DNA from: Xanthovirga aplysinae
GTDB taxonomy: Bacteria > Bacteroidota > Bacteroidia > Cytophagales > Cyclobacteriaceae
Length of the DNA: 38,405 nucleotides
Assembly (NCBI RefSeq): GCF_009711365.1
Contig: NZ_SMMB01001300.1
Location: 1 to 38,405 of the forward strand
Direction: 5' to 3'
Below are positions 1-9,023 of this stretch, piece after piece; positions within the stretch are counted from its first letter, which is position 1; the number at the start of each line of letters is the position of its first letter. Under the pieces are notes generated by a model. That model saw only the letters and a program-made list of their open reading frames with translations. It ran no database searches and had not been told where the DNA came from. Made by a program: the position numbers and the translations under genes.

Positions 1-328
1 TCAAAACAAATTTTCCCCAAGGATCAAATAAGATGTAAAGATAAAAGAGGAACCATTAAAGAAAAATCCAATGTAACATTTGACATTTTTTTGGTATTAA
101 AAATGAAATAGAAATTTATAAACTATATGGCTCCCTTTGTCCTTTAAAACTTAAGAATTACTTTTTGATTTATTATTTTCCCTTAAATTTTAAAATTTGT
201 CTTGTCTGCACAAAAATCTGAAGCATTCTTGGATGTGAAGGTCTAAAGTATTCGAGGTATTCTACACCAAAAAAGAACCATAAAAGTAATTCCTTCTATA
301 AATAAATCTTAGAACAAAGGATCTTTCT
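1..328. other. Gene-free stretch downstream of recO
   Basis: AT-rich DNA after the recO stop. All frames are broken by stops and I see no gene end entering from the left edge. I found no convincing terminator with a T-tract for the recO operon here. A 16-bp string at 26-41 recurs at 18106-18121, probably by chance. Confidence 0.5.
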
Positions 329-1018
329 TTAGCTCATGATTTCTTTTAAGACAGCCAGGGACTTAACCTCTCCAAAATTTTCTAGGTGTAATTTGAAGAA
401 TTGAAGAATATGACCTAGAATTTCCCTTCTGTACTTATTAGATAAATGAAAATCGTTTTGATAATTCAGAATGGTGAGCTGATTAATAGATTGCTCCTCA
501 GTTAATGCCATGTCTTTTAAATCTGTAAATGGGAACAATTGCTCAAAAAAGTCATGAGCAGTGGCAGCGCCAAAACCTAAATATTTGCTAAGTTTTAATA
601 AAAATTGAAGATGAAAGTTCTCATAATGGCTTTCCAGATGATCAAGCATCAGAATAGATTGTTCCAAAAAAGCAAAAAGTGAAGGGTTAGGTTCTTCTTC
701 TCTGACCGATTTCACCAATACTTCAGTAAGAAATAAAGCAATTCCTGATTTTTTCACATCAAATGGAATGCTAGCAAAAGGATTACTACATTTAACCTCT
801 GAAATTCGGTTTAAACCAGCATGTTCTCTTTTGTACACCACTAAATCCAATAGGGTTAGGGGCTGAAAAAGTGCCACCTTATACCTGGACTTTTTACTTC
901 GTACTCCATTTATTACATAAGACTGAAGTCCAAAAAGTTCTGTGTAGATTCGAGCAATAATAGAACTTTCCTTGTATTTGATATAATTGAGAGCAATTCC
1001 ACGGCTTTTGTGAAGCAT
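329..1018 (-). CDS. recO: DNA repair protein RecO
   Basis: RecO helps RecR load RecA onto SSB-coated single-stranded DNA in the RecFOR recombination pathway, in the cytoplasm. The 229-residue length fits the family. The N-terminus (MLHKSRGIALNYIKYKESS) matches the RecO OB-fold start, in which a short strand precedes 'YKESS/ARIYTELFG'. A helical C-terminal part follows, containing 'LLKLSKYLGF'. It is the last gene of a minus-strand operon. Its ATG lies one base past the TGA of the porZ-like gene, so the two are probably translationally coupled. Bacteroidota RecO proteins often lack the zinc-finger cysteines, and I see no CxxC pair here. The family call is firm from the N-terminal block and size; the mechanism is family knowledge. 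Confidence 0.88.
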   Translation of the reverse strand: MLHKSRGIALNYIKYKESSIIARIYTELFGLQSYVINGVRSKKSRYKVALFQPLTLLDLVVYKREHAGLNRISEVKCSNPFASIPFDVKKSGIALFLTEVLVKSVREEEPNPSLFAFLEQSILMLDHLESHYENFHLQFLLKLSKYLGFGAATAHDFFEQLFPFTDLKDMALTEEQSINQLTILNYQNDFHLSNKYRREILGHILQFFKLHLENFGEVKSLAVLKEIMS

Positions 1019-1019
1019 A

Positions 1020-3296
1020 TCAGTTTATTACAGCTATTTTTCCCACAAATGTTTCCTGGCCGTCGGCAGTGGAACTAAAAACTAAATAAACACCCGTATT
1101 TACTCTTCTTCCGTATTCATCTTTTAAATCCCAAGAAGCCATACCACCATTTGCCTTAAAAGTACGAACCACCCTTCCGGAAGCCCCAGCTATTTTAAGG
1201 GTAACATCCTCGGCCAACCCATCAATACCTACCAGACCGCCAAAATCAGAAGTAACCGGATTTGGGAAAATACGAACATTCTCATGAGCTTCCATTCCAG
1301 GAGTAGCATCACTTCGAAAAGAAACCAGACCTTGATCCGTAGCAATAAATAACTCTCCATTTTGGTCATTAATTGCCAAATCCAGAATCATATCTGAAGG
1401 CAATGGACTATTCTCTTCTGTAAAATGTTGGATTAGTTGTTCCCCATATTCATTAAATAGCCAAAGCCCTTGAGTGGTACCAATCCATTTTCTGTTTCCT
1501 CCATCAACGGCCAAAGCAGTGCATGTTTGGTTATTCAATAAATAGTGATCATCAGAAATAGGTCGAACAACAAAAGTCAAAGCTTCGGAAAGCACCGAAA
1601 GGGGAGAACTAAAGTAAGCAACCCCTTTACCTGTAGTTACCCAAACGTATGGATTCCGATCAATAGCCATTTGAGAAATATTATTATCTGGAAGACCAGG
1701 CTCAATAGTGTTCAAAGTATTTAACGCTTTAGATTCTCTGCTTTCTTCATTAAAGACGAATATTCCTTTTGAGCCTCCACGTTTAATCATCCATTTTTCC
1801 CCTCCGGGATAGACTAGTATTTCATTAAATTCCTCTTCATCAGTAAGAGAATAAGTTACCCAATGACCTTCTGGAGAAAGGCTTTGAAGTAATTGATTAC
1901 CATTTGATTGGCCTATTAACCATATACTCCCTAGTTCATCAGACGTAATTGCGGTTAGATGATCACTTATTAGATCAGAATTATCAGTATTAAATAGGTT
2001 TAAATCGGTTTTACTCCAAACTAAAAGCCCATCCCCACTGGTGGAGAAATAAAACTTTCTATCTATGGGGGAAACCACCACATCATTTACTTGAGAATTA
2101 AGGAAAGGAATCCTTAATTCCCCTTCTTGCTGAGAGCCGTAATTTATCCAATTACCTTCCTCAAAAAGATCAAAACCATTATCCCCAATCGAGGCAGGCT
2201 GTTCATCCGAAAAAGCAATTAATAACCCATTAGAAGAATAGAGCCGATTTATTTTATTGTGAAAGGGGCCTTCAGGATAAAGCGCTTTAAATTCTCCCTC
2301 CCGATTTGTAACCAAACCATTCTCTAAATCAGCCACCCATAAAAGACCTTCCTGATCCTGAATCACTTCTTGTGGAGAGGTAGTCAATGAAGAAGTAATG
2401 GTCTGAAAATCTGGTTGTCCTTCCTCATATACTTTAATAGAATTAGTCAAACTAATAATTAAGCTATTACCGGAACCGCTAATAGAATTTATTTTTTCAC
2501 TAAAATCATTTAAAAGCTCCCATTGCTCTCCATCGTATGCGTACAGCTCGGAGTCTGTGGCAGCATACACCTTATCTTTAAATTTTGATAGTAATCGAAA
2601 TTCTTTGTCAGGGAGTCCCTCATTATCCCCAAACCTTTTCCAGTTGTTATAATCCAACAAGTTTGTGCGGTCATTCACCGGAGCTGACAAAATTCCGGCA
2701 TCTGAAGTAATAAAAATCTTACTGTTGAAAATGACGCTGCTGTAAATTCCAACAGCTTCCCCATCTATTCCTAGGTTAGCATAGGTTTCCCTAACTTCCA
2801 TTTGATCTAAATCAAGCACTGCTAAACCAAATCCAGTAGAAAGAAATGCCCTATTTCCCTCAAAAGAAACCTGTCTAATAGCTTTATTTTGCACTACCCT
2901 GCTGTCCTTTATTTCACTAAAATTAAGTAAACCATTTCCAGAAAGCAGATCTACATTGCCATCAACGTAGCCAATTAACAAAATTTTTAAATCAGAGTTG
3001 TAAGCCATAGTACTTATAGTATTCTCACTTAACCCATCCATTTTGGTTAACTTATTCAGGCTATTATCATCCTTATCTAAGTAAAAAAGGCTATGATTAG
3101 TCGCACAGTAGATCCTATTTTCTGTCACTACGACCTTATTAGTTTGACGGTAGCTAAAATGTGTTCGCCAATTCCCAACAGGAATATCGGTTTGTGCATA
3201 AATGTTTTGATATGCTCCAATATGAGCACACATCAGCAAAAAACTATAAACCAAAATGTTTTTCACTCTCTTGTTTTTGATCAGCGATTCCTTCAT
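1020..3296 (-). CDS. porZ: PorZ-like type IX secretion system beta-propeller protein
   Basis: Secreted multi-blade beta-propeller protein. It starts with a signal peptide (hydrophobic ILVYSFLLM core, then a YAQTD-type cleavage region) followed by 'GNWRTHFSYRQTNKV', typical of the PorZ N-terminal propeller. Repeated 'IWLIG', 'LWVAD' and 'KWIGTTQGLWLF' blades follow. The last ~85 residues ('IFPNPV' ... 'TGVYLV') form a T9SS type A sorting-like domain. In Porphyromonas gingivalis PorZ belongs to the cell-surface attachment complex that processes T9SS cargo. The chosen ATG at 3296 overlaps tdk by about 50 bases. A GTG at 3266 (VKNILVYSF) would give a cleaner signal peptide and is a real alternative; the further-upstream ATG at 3329 is unlikely because it adds a charged leader inside tdk. 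Confidence is high for a T9SS-linked propeller and good for PorZ itself. Confidence 0.78.
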   Translation of the reverse strand: MKESLIKNKRVKNILVYSFLLMCAHIGAYQNIYAQTDIPVGNWRTHFSYRQTNKVVVTENRIYCATNHSLFYLDKDDNSLNKLTKMDGLSENTISTMAYNSDLKILLIGYVDGNVDLLSGNGLLNFSEIKDSRVVQNKAIRQVSFEGNRAFLSTGFGLAVLDLDQMEVRETYANLGIDGEAVGIYSSVIFNSKIFITSDAGILSAPVNDRTNLLDYNNWKRFGDNEGLPDKEFRLLSKFKDKVYAATDSELYAYDGEQWELLNDFSEKINSISGSGNSLIISLTNSIKVYEEGQPDFQTITSSLTTSPQEVIQDQEGLLWVADLENGLVTNREGEFKALYPEGPFHNKINRLYSSNGLLIAFSDEQPASIGDNGFDLFEEGNWINYGSQQEGELRIPFLNSQVNDVVVSPIDRKFYFSTSGDGLLVWSKTDLNLFNTDNSDLISDHLTAITSDELGSIWLIGQSNGNQLLQSLSPEGHWVTYSLTDEEEFNEILVYPGGEKWMIKRGGSKGIFVFNEESRESKALNTLNTIEPGLPDNNISQMAIDRNPYVWVTTGKGVAYFSSPLSVLSEALTFVVRPISDDHYLLNNQTCTALAVDGGNRKWIGTTQGLWLFNEYGEQLIQHFTEENSPLPSDMILDLAINDQNGELFIATDQGLVSFRSDATPGMEAHENVRIFPNPVTSDFGGLVGIDGLAEDVTLKIAGASGRVVRTFKANGGMASWDLKDEYGRRVNTGVYLVFSSTADGQETFVGKIAVIN

Positions 3297-3870
3297 TAAA
3301 ACATTTACGGCATCTTGCCTCGTAAGCATCCCTTTCTCCTAGCATTACTTTTGCCTTAGAAGGGGAAAATCTAAATGAATGGTTTGCAATGCCTCCACAT
3401 TGAACACAAATTGCGTGTACTTTTGTGATATATTCTGCCACACTTAAAAGAGCAGGCATAGGACCAAAAGGTTTTCCAGCAAAATCCATATCCAATCCCG
3501 CAATTATTATCCTTTTCCCTTTTTTGGCTAATTGAGCACATACATCGGGAAGGCTTTCATCAAAAAACTGTGCTTCATCTATACCTACCACATCACTATT
3601 TTCAGCTAACATAATAATATCCTGAGCAAAACTCACTGGTGTGGAACGTATAGCAGAACCATTATGTGACACTACATCCAAATCATGAAATCTTTTATCT
3701 ACGGCAGGCTTAAAAATCTCCACCTTTTGTCGGGCAATTATTGCCCGATTTAGTCTCCGAATCAGCTCCTCTGTTTTTCCTGAAAACATGGACCCCGAGA
3801 TTACCTCTATCCAGCCCGAACGGCCCCCATCAACATGAGGAAGGTGTCCTAAATGTGGTTCAATAAACAT
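3244..3870 (-). CDS. tdk: Thymidine kinase
   Basis: Phosphorylates thymidine to dTMP with ATP in the pyrimidine salvage pathway (type II, TK1-like). The P-loop GSMFSGKT lies at residues 26-33. The Walker-B-like 'VVGIDEAQFFDE' around residues 94-105 carries the presumed catalytic Glu99. A zinc site is formed by Cys155/Cys158 (CVQC) and Cys187/Cys190 (CRKC), with 'AGLDMDFAGKPFGPMP' between. The 208-residue length and the short leader 'MFIEPHLGHL' before the kinase core fit Bacteroidota Tdk proteins. It follows the ferredoxin gene by 13 bases and overlaps the porZ-like gene downstream, so it is internal to a four-gene operon. Confidence 0.95.
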   Translation of the reverse strand: MFIEPHLGHLPHVDGGRSGWIEVISGSMFSGKTEELIRRLNRAIIARQKVEIFKPAVDKRFHDLDVVSHNGSAIRSTPVSFAQDIIMLAENSDVVGIDEAQFFDESLPDVCAQLAKKGKRIIIAGLDMDFAGKPFGPMPALLSVAEYITKVHAICVQCGGIANHSFRFSPSKAKVMLGERDAYEARCRKCFNEGIADQKQESEKHFGL

Positions 3871-3883
3871 AGTTGAATTTTCT

Positions 3884-4207
3884 TTAATCTGAATAACTCA
3901 TGTGCGGCATTTTATTTTCTTCAGCCACTCTAATAACCAAATCTCCATCAGTGGTACATTGACAGCTCAGTCTTTCATGATCTCCCAGCTTTTTGAGTTT
4001 AATCATCTTCTGTTCGAATACGCTGAGGGGACTCAAATGTCCTTCCCCACTAATAATGACCATCTTGCAGGTAGTACAGCGACCTTTTCCACCACAAGCA
4101 TGAAGCCAATCAATGCCATTCTCAAGAATATCCTGAAGAATACTTTTGGATTTATTATTGCTAATAATTTCCTTATTACTTAGGTTTTGCAATTGTATTT
4201 TAGGCAT
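3884..4207 (-). CDS. 2Fe-2S ferredoxin (plant/adrenodoxin type)
   Basis: Small soluble electron carrier of 107 residues. Cysteine ligands are visible at 38, 44, 47 and 82 (pattern CGGKGRCTTC, then a distant LSC), the CX5CX2C...C arrangement of the fer2 beta-grasp fold. An additional Cys84 lies next to the last ligand. It is the first gene of the minus-strand operon with tdk, porZ-like and recO. The redox partner cannot be told from this window. Its ATG is only 34 bases from the ATG of the divergent gene at 4242, so the two promoters must be tightly packed or lie inside the opposite gene. Confidence 0.88.
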   Translation of the reverse strand: MPKIQLQNLSNKEIISNNKSKSILQDILENGIDWLHACGGKGRCTTCKMVIISGEGHLSPLSVFEQKMIKLKKLGDHERLSCQCTTDGDLVIRVAEENKMPHMSYSD

Positions 4208-4241
4208 AATGCTTAAATTTACAAAAGAAACAAATTAAATA

Positions 4242-5318
4242 ATGGAGAGCAAATTTAATTCTTCTTACGTAGAAGGCTACAGTGCGAACTATGCCATCAA
4301 ATTGATAAACGATTATTTTCCTGAAAATAATCAAATAAGTGGGCATGAGATTTTAAAGTTTAGCAAGGTTAAACAAGTAAACCTATTAGTGATCAAAAGG
4401 CTTTTTGAGGAATGGCAAAAAGATATGGAGAAACTGAAAAGTCCATATTTTGATTACAATTCTACAGAGGTTAAAAAAGCCCTTCAGGAGTTTATGAATG
4501 TACTATCCCGTAATATCTCCATTCAAAAACAAACCTTTAAACCCCTTTTGACAAAGGCTGTTGAAGATACACTACTTTTAATTTTTGCTCCCATTGCCTT
4601 TTTCCGGAAAGAATTCCCGCAGAATTACAACAAAGAAATTAGCCTTGAGGAAATTGATAATCTTTCGAAGTATATTAAAACCAATAATTACCTATTAACC
4701 CATCTAAAGGAACAATGTGAAGAAAAATACCTTAAAAAGATCTCATTAGAAGAAGTCTGGCAAATTTTAGAAACCTCCAGAATAAATCAGACCAACACAC
4801 CACTGGACTATACCACCTTCATAAAGCAATTTTCTGAGGACTTGTCCCTTAATCCTGATGAAATTTTTTTTACTTCCATTTCTAATGAAGAGAATTCCTT
4901 TTTAGAGAAAAAAAACCCTCCTTTATCATCTCCCCTCACTCCTGAAATTAAGGAGACTATTCCTAAAACCAATTTTATAAAACCAATCCAAGAAGACGTA
5001 GAAGCCACCCCTGTTAAAACCCTTAATGAAGCATTGGCAACTCATAGCACCCAAAACCTGGCTGATATTCATCGGAATAAGAAATTTGGGAATTTAGCAG
5101 GAAGTTTAAGCCTCAATCAAAAATTCATGTTTATTAAAGAACTTTTTGATGGGGACTCCAATGCTTTTGAAAGTTGCCTTTTGGAACTGGAAAAATGTCA
5201 CAGTTACAGTGAGGCTATCAACCTACTGAATGGGCATTTCGCCACTACCTATCAATGGGTAATGGATAAGGAAGAAGTAACAGAGTTTATGGAAATGGTT
5301 GCAAAAAAGTTCAGCTAA
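4242..5318 (+). CDS. Conserved Bacteroidota protein of unknown function
   Basis: I cannot assign a function. The 358-residue product has no signal peptide or membrane helix. An N-terminal helical, charged part (residues ~1-200) is followed by a low-complexity linker rich in Pro, Ser, Thr and Lys (~205-265). A compact C-terminal part (~280-358) begins 'SLSLNQKFMFIKELFDGD', continues with 'YSEAINLLNG' and 'YQWVMDKEEVTEFMEMV', and ends in KKFS. This C-terminal pattern (LNqkF.FikeLF.gd ... W ... F.elv.rrF) is one I recall from uncharacterised Bacteroidota proteins with variable N-termini; that is memory, not a search. It is divergent from the ferredoxin operon and convergent with rodA. Confidence 0.75.
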   Translation: MESKFNSSYVEGYSANYAIKLINDYFPENNQISGHEILKFSKVKQVNLLVIKRLFEEWQKDMEKLKSPYFDYNSTEVKKALQEFMNVLSRNISIQKQTFKPLLTKAVEDTLLLIFAPIAFFRKEFPQNYNKEISLEEIDNLSKYIKTNNYLLTHLKEQCEEKYLKKISLEEVWQILETSRINQTNTPLDYTTFIKQFSEDLSLNPDEIFFTSISNEENSFLEKKNPPLSSPLTPEIKETIPKTNFIKPIQEDVEATPVKTLNEALATHSTQNLADIHRNKKFGNLAGSLSLNQKFMFIKELFDGDSNAFESCLLELEKCHSYSEAINLLNGHFATTYQWVMDKEEVTEFMEMVAKKFS

Positions 5319-5436
5319 TTATTGAATAAAAAATATGAGGTAGAGGCTAAGAGTTGTAAACAACCAAGGTTAAACATTATGCCTCGTCCACAAAACTAAG
5401 AAGAAATCAAATTAACTCTTTTAAGCATTAACTAAA

Positions 5437-6708
5437 TTAAATCCTTTCCAGGACCTGCATTCGATGTGCGTCCAATTTAACTAGAATAAAAAGGAAAATA
5501 GTAAATGACCATAAAGAAGAGCCCCCATAACTAAAAAATGGCAAAGGAATTCCCATCACAGGAATCAAACCAATAGTCATCCCTATATTTACCAAAAAAT
5601 GATAAAAAAGAATGCACGCTACACAATAGCCGTATACTCGCCCAAAGCGAGATTTTTGTCTTTCTGCCAAATGAATTATACGAAGAAAAAGGGCCATAAA
5701 TAATCCCACCAGAAAGAAACTTCCTATCCAGCCGTGTTCTTCCCCAATAGTGCAAAAAATAAAGTCTGTGTCTTGCTCCGGTACAAAGTTAAACTTAGTT
5801 TGGGTACCATTTAGAAACCCTTTCCCAAAAAATCCACCTGAACCAATAGCTATTTTAGATTGGGTCACATTCCAACCCACTCCCAATGGATCTACATTTG
5901 GATTAACCAATAATTGAATTCTATTTCTTTGGTGAGGTCTGAAGACATCCTTCATTAGGAAATCGATTCCATATACTTCCCCAATTAATAAAAAGGCCGA
6001 GGTAATCACCACAAATATTTTTTTCCAACTTTTCCTCATCCTATAAATAATCAATCCAGCCACACCTAAAATTCCTATTGTTAAGTGCAACTGATCAAAT
6101 ATTAAGGTGAGGATCAAAAAGGTTAAAACAATAACCCCAATAATTATAATGGTTGGGTTGAGGCCTTCCCTATATAACACCAAAATCATGGCCACATAAA
6201 CCGTGGTAGATCCAGCATCCCCCTGAAGTAAGACCAAGAGAGCAGGCAAGCCAATAATAAAGGCTACAGTCGCCTGATTTCGAAAATCTTTAAGTTTCAC
6301 TCCAGGGTCAGAAAGAAATTTGGCTACAGCCAAAGAAGTGGCAAACTTTCCAAATTCGGAAGGTTGCAACTTAACAGGACCTAAAGCAAACCAGGCCCGG
6401 GTACCAGCCACTTCCTGCCCAAAAATCAACACTAAAATCAGAAGAAGTACTACTCCTCCATAAATTCCATAACTAAAGGAATCAAAAAAGCGAAAGTCCA
6501 TCACCATAATAAGAATTATTAAGATGCCTGATGTCCCAATCCACATTAATTGCTTACCTGCTCGAGTAGAAAAATCAAAAAGACTCTGATAAACTTCTTC
6601 ATCATAAACCGAGGCATAAACATTCAACCAACCCGCCAGGGCCAACAGAGCAAATAACCCTACGGTTACCCAATCTACCTTACTACTATTAATTCCCTCT
6701 TTTCTCAC
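5437..6708 (-). CDS. rodA: Rod shape-determining protein RodA (SEDS glycosyltransferase)
   Basis: Integral membrane peptidoglycan polymerase of the SEDS family, working with PBP2 in lateral wall elongation. About ten hydrophobic helices are visible. Family marks are 'LQPSEFGKFA', the long extracellular segment 'PHQRNRIQLLVNPNVDPLG', 'QSKIAIGSGGFFGKG', and the C-terminal 'IPVMGIPLPFFSYGGSSL'. The 423-residue length is normal. The start is GTG, overlapping the PBP2 stop as GTGA, which signals translational coupling. It is the last gene of the mreB-mreC-mreD-mrdA-rodA operon. The downstream region (5319-5436) between it and the convergent gene shows no strong terminator. Confidence 0.95.
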   Translation of the reverse strand: MRKEGINSSKVDWVTVGLFALLALAGWLNVYASVYDEEVYQSLFDFSTRAGKQLMWIGTSGILIILIMVMDFRFFDSFSYGIYGGVVLLLILVLIFGQEVAGTRAWFALGPVKLQPSEFGKFATSLAVAKFLSDPGVKLKDFRNQATVAFIIGLPALLVLLQGDAGSTTVYVAMILVLYREGLNPTIIIIGVIVLTFLILTLIFDQLHLTIGILGVAGLIIYRMRKSWKKIFVVITSAFLLIGEVYGIDFLMKDVFRPHQRNRIQLLVNPNVDPLGVGWNVTQSKIAIGSGGFFGKGFLNGTQTKFNFVPEQDTDFIFCTIGEEHGWIGSFFLVGLFMALFLRIIHLAERQKSRFGRVYGYCVACILFYHFLVNIGMTIGLIPVMGIPLPFFSYGGSSLWSFTIFLFILVKLDAHRMQVLERI

Positions 6709-8510
6709 CGAATATATTGTTCTTCAAGTACGAAATCTTCATACCTTAATTGGGCATCAGCCCCTCTGAGGTATTTTTCAATCATCAAACCCGCAATAGC
6801 GGCGCCGGCTTCACTTCCCCAACCTGAGTTCTCCACATATACCGATATAGCAATTTTAGGATTATCTTTTGGTGCAAATGCCAAAAACACAGAATGATCT
6901 TTTCCATGTGGATTTTGAACTGTACCAGTTTTTCCGCAAACTGGAATTCCCTTTATTCCCGCTCTGAAACCCGTCCCCCCCCATTCTGTTACACTTTCCA
7001 TGGCATCTTTTACCGGAGAAAAATATTGAGATTGAATTTTAGTGAAATTCTTCTGGTGATATTTTGGTAATGGCTTTCCATCCTTTCCTATGGATTTTAC
7101 TAAATGGGGGGTATAATAATATCCCTCATTTGCAATAATTGCTCCCAAATTAGCCATCTGCAAAGGACCAGCAAGAATTTCACCCTGTCCAATAGAAAGG
7201 GAATAAATGGTTCTATATTTCCAGCCCCTTGCCCCATAAACTCTATCATAATAAGGAACTCCTGGAATATATCCTCCCTTTTCATTGGGCAAATCTATTC
7301 CTAAAGGTTTACCGAAACCAAAACTTTCCACATATTCCCTCCACTTCTTTAGCCCTATCTTAGGGTCTTCATATGGATCAGCTGATACATTTTGATCCAC
7401 AATTCGCCTCATCACTTCATAAAAATAGGGATTACAAGAATGTTGAATAGCTTCAGCCAGGTTGTCATTAAAGTGCGGACCATGGCATTTAATAATGGAA
7501 CGATCACATCGTATGCGGGTTGAAGGAACTATCACTCCTTCCTGCATTCCAATTAAAGCTTGAACAGTTTTCCATATTGAACCGGGAGGATAAACTGCCA
7601 TCAAAGGCCTGTTAAAAAGTGGTCGTAGGGTATCTTGGGAGAGCACTTGATAATTCTTTCCCAAATCCCTGCCAGAAAGCAAGCTGGGGTCATAAGTTGG
7701 GCCAGAAACCATGGCAAGAATCTCTCCACTGGACGGTTCTATAGCAACAATACTTCCAGACTTCCCTTTCATTAACTTTTCACCATATAACTGAAGCTGA
7801 GCATCAATACTGGTTATTAAGTTATCCCCAGGAATAGATAAAGTATCATAATTCCCTTCTTCAAAAGAGCCCTTTTCCACCCCACGGACATTTACCATTT
7901 TATATTGTACTCCTCGCCTACCCCTGAGTTGATTTTCGTATTGCGATTCTAAACCGCTTCTACCAATATAGTCTCCTGTTTTATAGTAATTTAGAGTATC
8001 CTTCTCTAACTGGGAACGGCTGATCTCTCCAATATAACCAAAGGCATTTGACATCATTGGATAAGGGTAGGCCCTAATTGTCCTGGTCGTAATATAAAAA
8101 CCTGGATAATCTACAAGTAGATCTTGCACTTTGGCAAACTCTGCATTTGATAACTGTTTTATAAAAGGGGATTCCCTGATGTAGGAATAGGTTTTAGCTT
8201 TTTGAATTTTCTCTTCAAATTCTTCTTTAGTTATAGAAAAATCTGCACAAAAAGCCGTGGTGTCTATCCCCCGGATTTCTTTGGGAATGACCATAAGATC
8301 ATAAACAGGCTCGTTATAAACAATCACCTGATTATTTCTATCGTACATTAGTCCTCGAAAAGGGTATTCCACCTCTTTTCGCACCACATTATTCTCCGCT
8401 GCCAGTTTGTAACTTGGATCAAGTACCTGGATATAAAAAAGCTTAATTAAAAAGATGAGACCTATGAATAGAAAGATAAACTGAATGACATATTTCCGGT
8501 TTTCGATCAT
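6705..8510 (-). CDS. mrdA: Penicillin-binding protein 2 (elongasome transpeptidase)
   Basis: Class B PBP that cross-links new peptidoglycan in the periplasm with RodA. One N-terminal membrane anchor (residues ~8-27) is followed by a PBP dimerisation domain (~45-230), beginning 'RGLMYDRNNQVIVYNEPVYDL', and a transpeptidase domain (~240-590). Catalytic motifs are SIWK with Ser311, SCN at 358-360 and KTG at 527-529. The 601-residue length fits PBP2. Its ATG overlaps the mreD stop as ATGA and its stop overlaps the rodA GTG. No missing active-site residue was seen. Confidence 0.95.
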   Translation of the reverse strand: MIENRKYVIQFIFLFIGLIFLIKLFYIQVLDPSYKLAAENNVVRKEVEYPFRGLMYDRNNQVIVYNEPVYDLMVIPKEIRGIDTTAFCADFSITKEEFEEKIQKAKTYSYIRESPFIKQLSNAEFAKVQDLLVDYPGFYITTRTIRAYPYPMMSNAFGYIGEISRSQLEKDTLNYYKTGDYIGRSGLESQYENQLRGRRGVQYKMVNVRGVEKGSFEEGNYDTLSIPGDNLITSIDAQLQLYGEKLMKGKSGSIVAIEPSSGEILAMVSGPTYDPSLLSGRDLGKNYQVLSQDTLRPLFNRPLMAVYPPGSIWKTVQALIGMQEGVIVPSTRIRCDRSIIKCHGPHFNDNLAEAIQHSCNPYFYEVMRRIVDQNVSADPYEDPKIGLKKWREYVESFGFGKPLGIDLPNEKGGYIPGVPYYDRVYGARGWKYRTIYSLSIGQGEILAGPLQMANLGAIIANEGYYYTPHLVKSIGKDGKPLPKYHQKNFTKIQSQYFSPVKDAMESVTEWGGTGFRAGIKGIPVCGKTGTVQNPHGKDHSVFLAFAPKDNPKIAISVYVENSGWGSEAGAAIAGLMIEKYLRGADAQLRYEDFVLEEQYIR

Positions 8511-9019
8511 GGTTTTTTAGGCGCAGGATAAAAAAGAAATTGGACAATTAGGATTGTTAAAAAGGTAAATGCGACACTTGCCAAAACTTTGGTCAAGGTA
8601 AAAAAGAAAAATTCAAATCCAGCTGCTTCCAAATAAAAAAGTAAAAGATGATGAACAAAAATTAAGGGAAGTGCATAGGTGGCAAACCATTCTACTCCCA
8701 TCATTTTTAATGAAGGATAATATACATTTTCATAACCTCCTCGGGGAGTCAACAAATTTATCCAAGATTGCCTTAAAAACATAAGTAATACACATGCAGC
8801 GGTATGCATGCCTAATGTATCATAAAAGATATCAACTATTAATCCCGTACCAAAACCAATTAACATCAAAACTGTGGTACTGATTTCAAATGGAATTAGC
8901 AGTAAGAAACCAATATAAATAAAGCAAAACCCCCTATCAAATAAGACCAGGTTTCTTACCAATAATACCTGAGTAGCTATATAAACAGCAAAATTAAGAA
9001 TTTGGGAAAAGGGATTCAT
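8507..9019 (-). CDS. mreD: Rod shape-determining protein MreD
   Basis: Small polytopic membrane protein of 170 residues that links MreC to the elongation machinery. Five or so hydrophobic segments are visible. It contains 'GFCFIYIGFLLLIPFEI', 'GFGTGLIVDIFYDTLGMHT' (the G..vD.f.d.lG.h pattern of MreD) and a C-terminal helix ending in 'FYPAPKKP'. Sequence conservation in this family is low, so the call leans on position between mreC (4-base gap) and mrdA (ATGA overlap), plus the central GlivDifyDtlGmH motif. Confidence 0.9.
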   Translation of the reverse strand: MNPFSQILNFAVYIATQVLLVRNLVLFDRGFCFIYIGFLLLIPFEISTTVLMLIGFGTGLIVDIFYDTLGMHTAACVLLMFLRQSWINLLTPRGGYENVYYPSLKMMGVEWFATYALPLIFVHHLLLFYLEAAGFEFFFFTLTKVLASVAFTFLTILIVQFLFYPAPKKP

Positions 9020-9023
9020 CCTA

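Noticed and set aside
26-41. 16-base string repeated at 18106-18121
   Set aside because: AT-rich and isolated, with no extension on either side. Expected by chance in a 38-kb AT-rich window.
3902-4183. Plus-strand open frame opposite the ferredoxin gene
   Set aside because: It is the antisense shadow of a clear ferredoxin with all ligands in place. Several similar shadows (over tdk, purH, asd, rodA) were also dropped.
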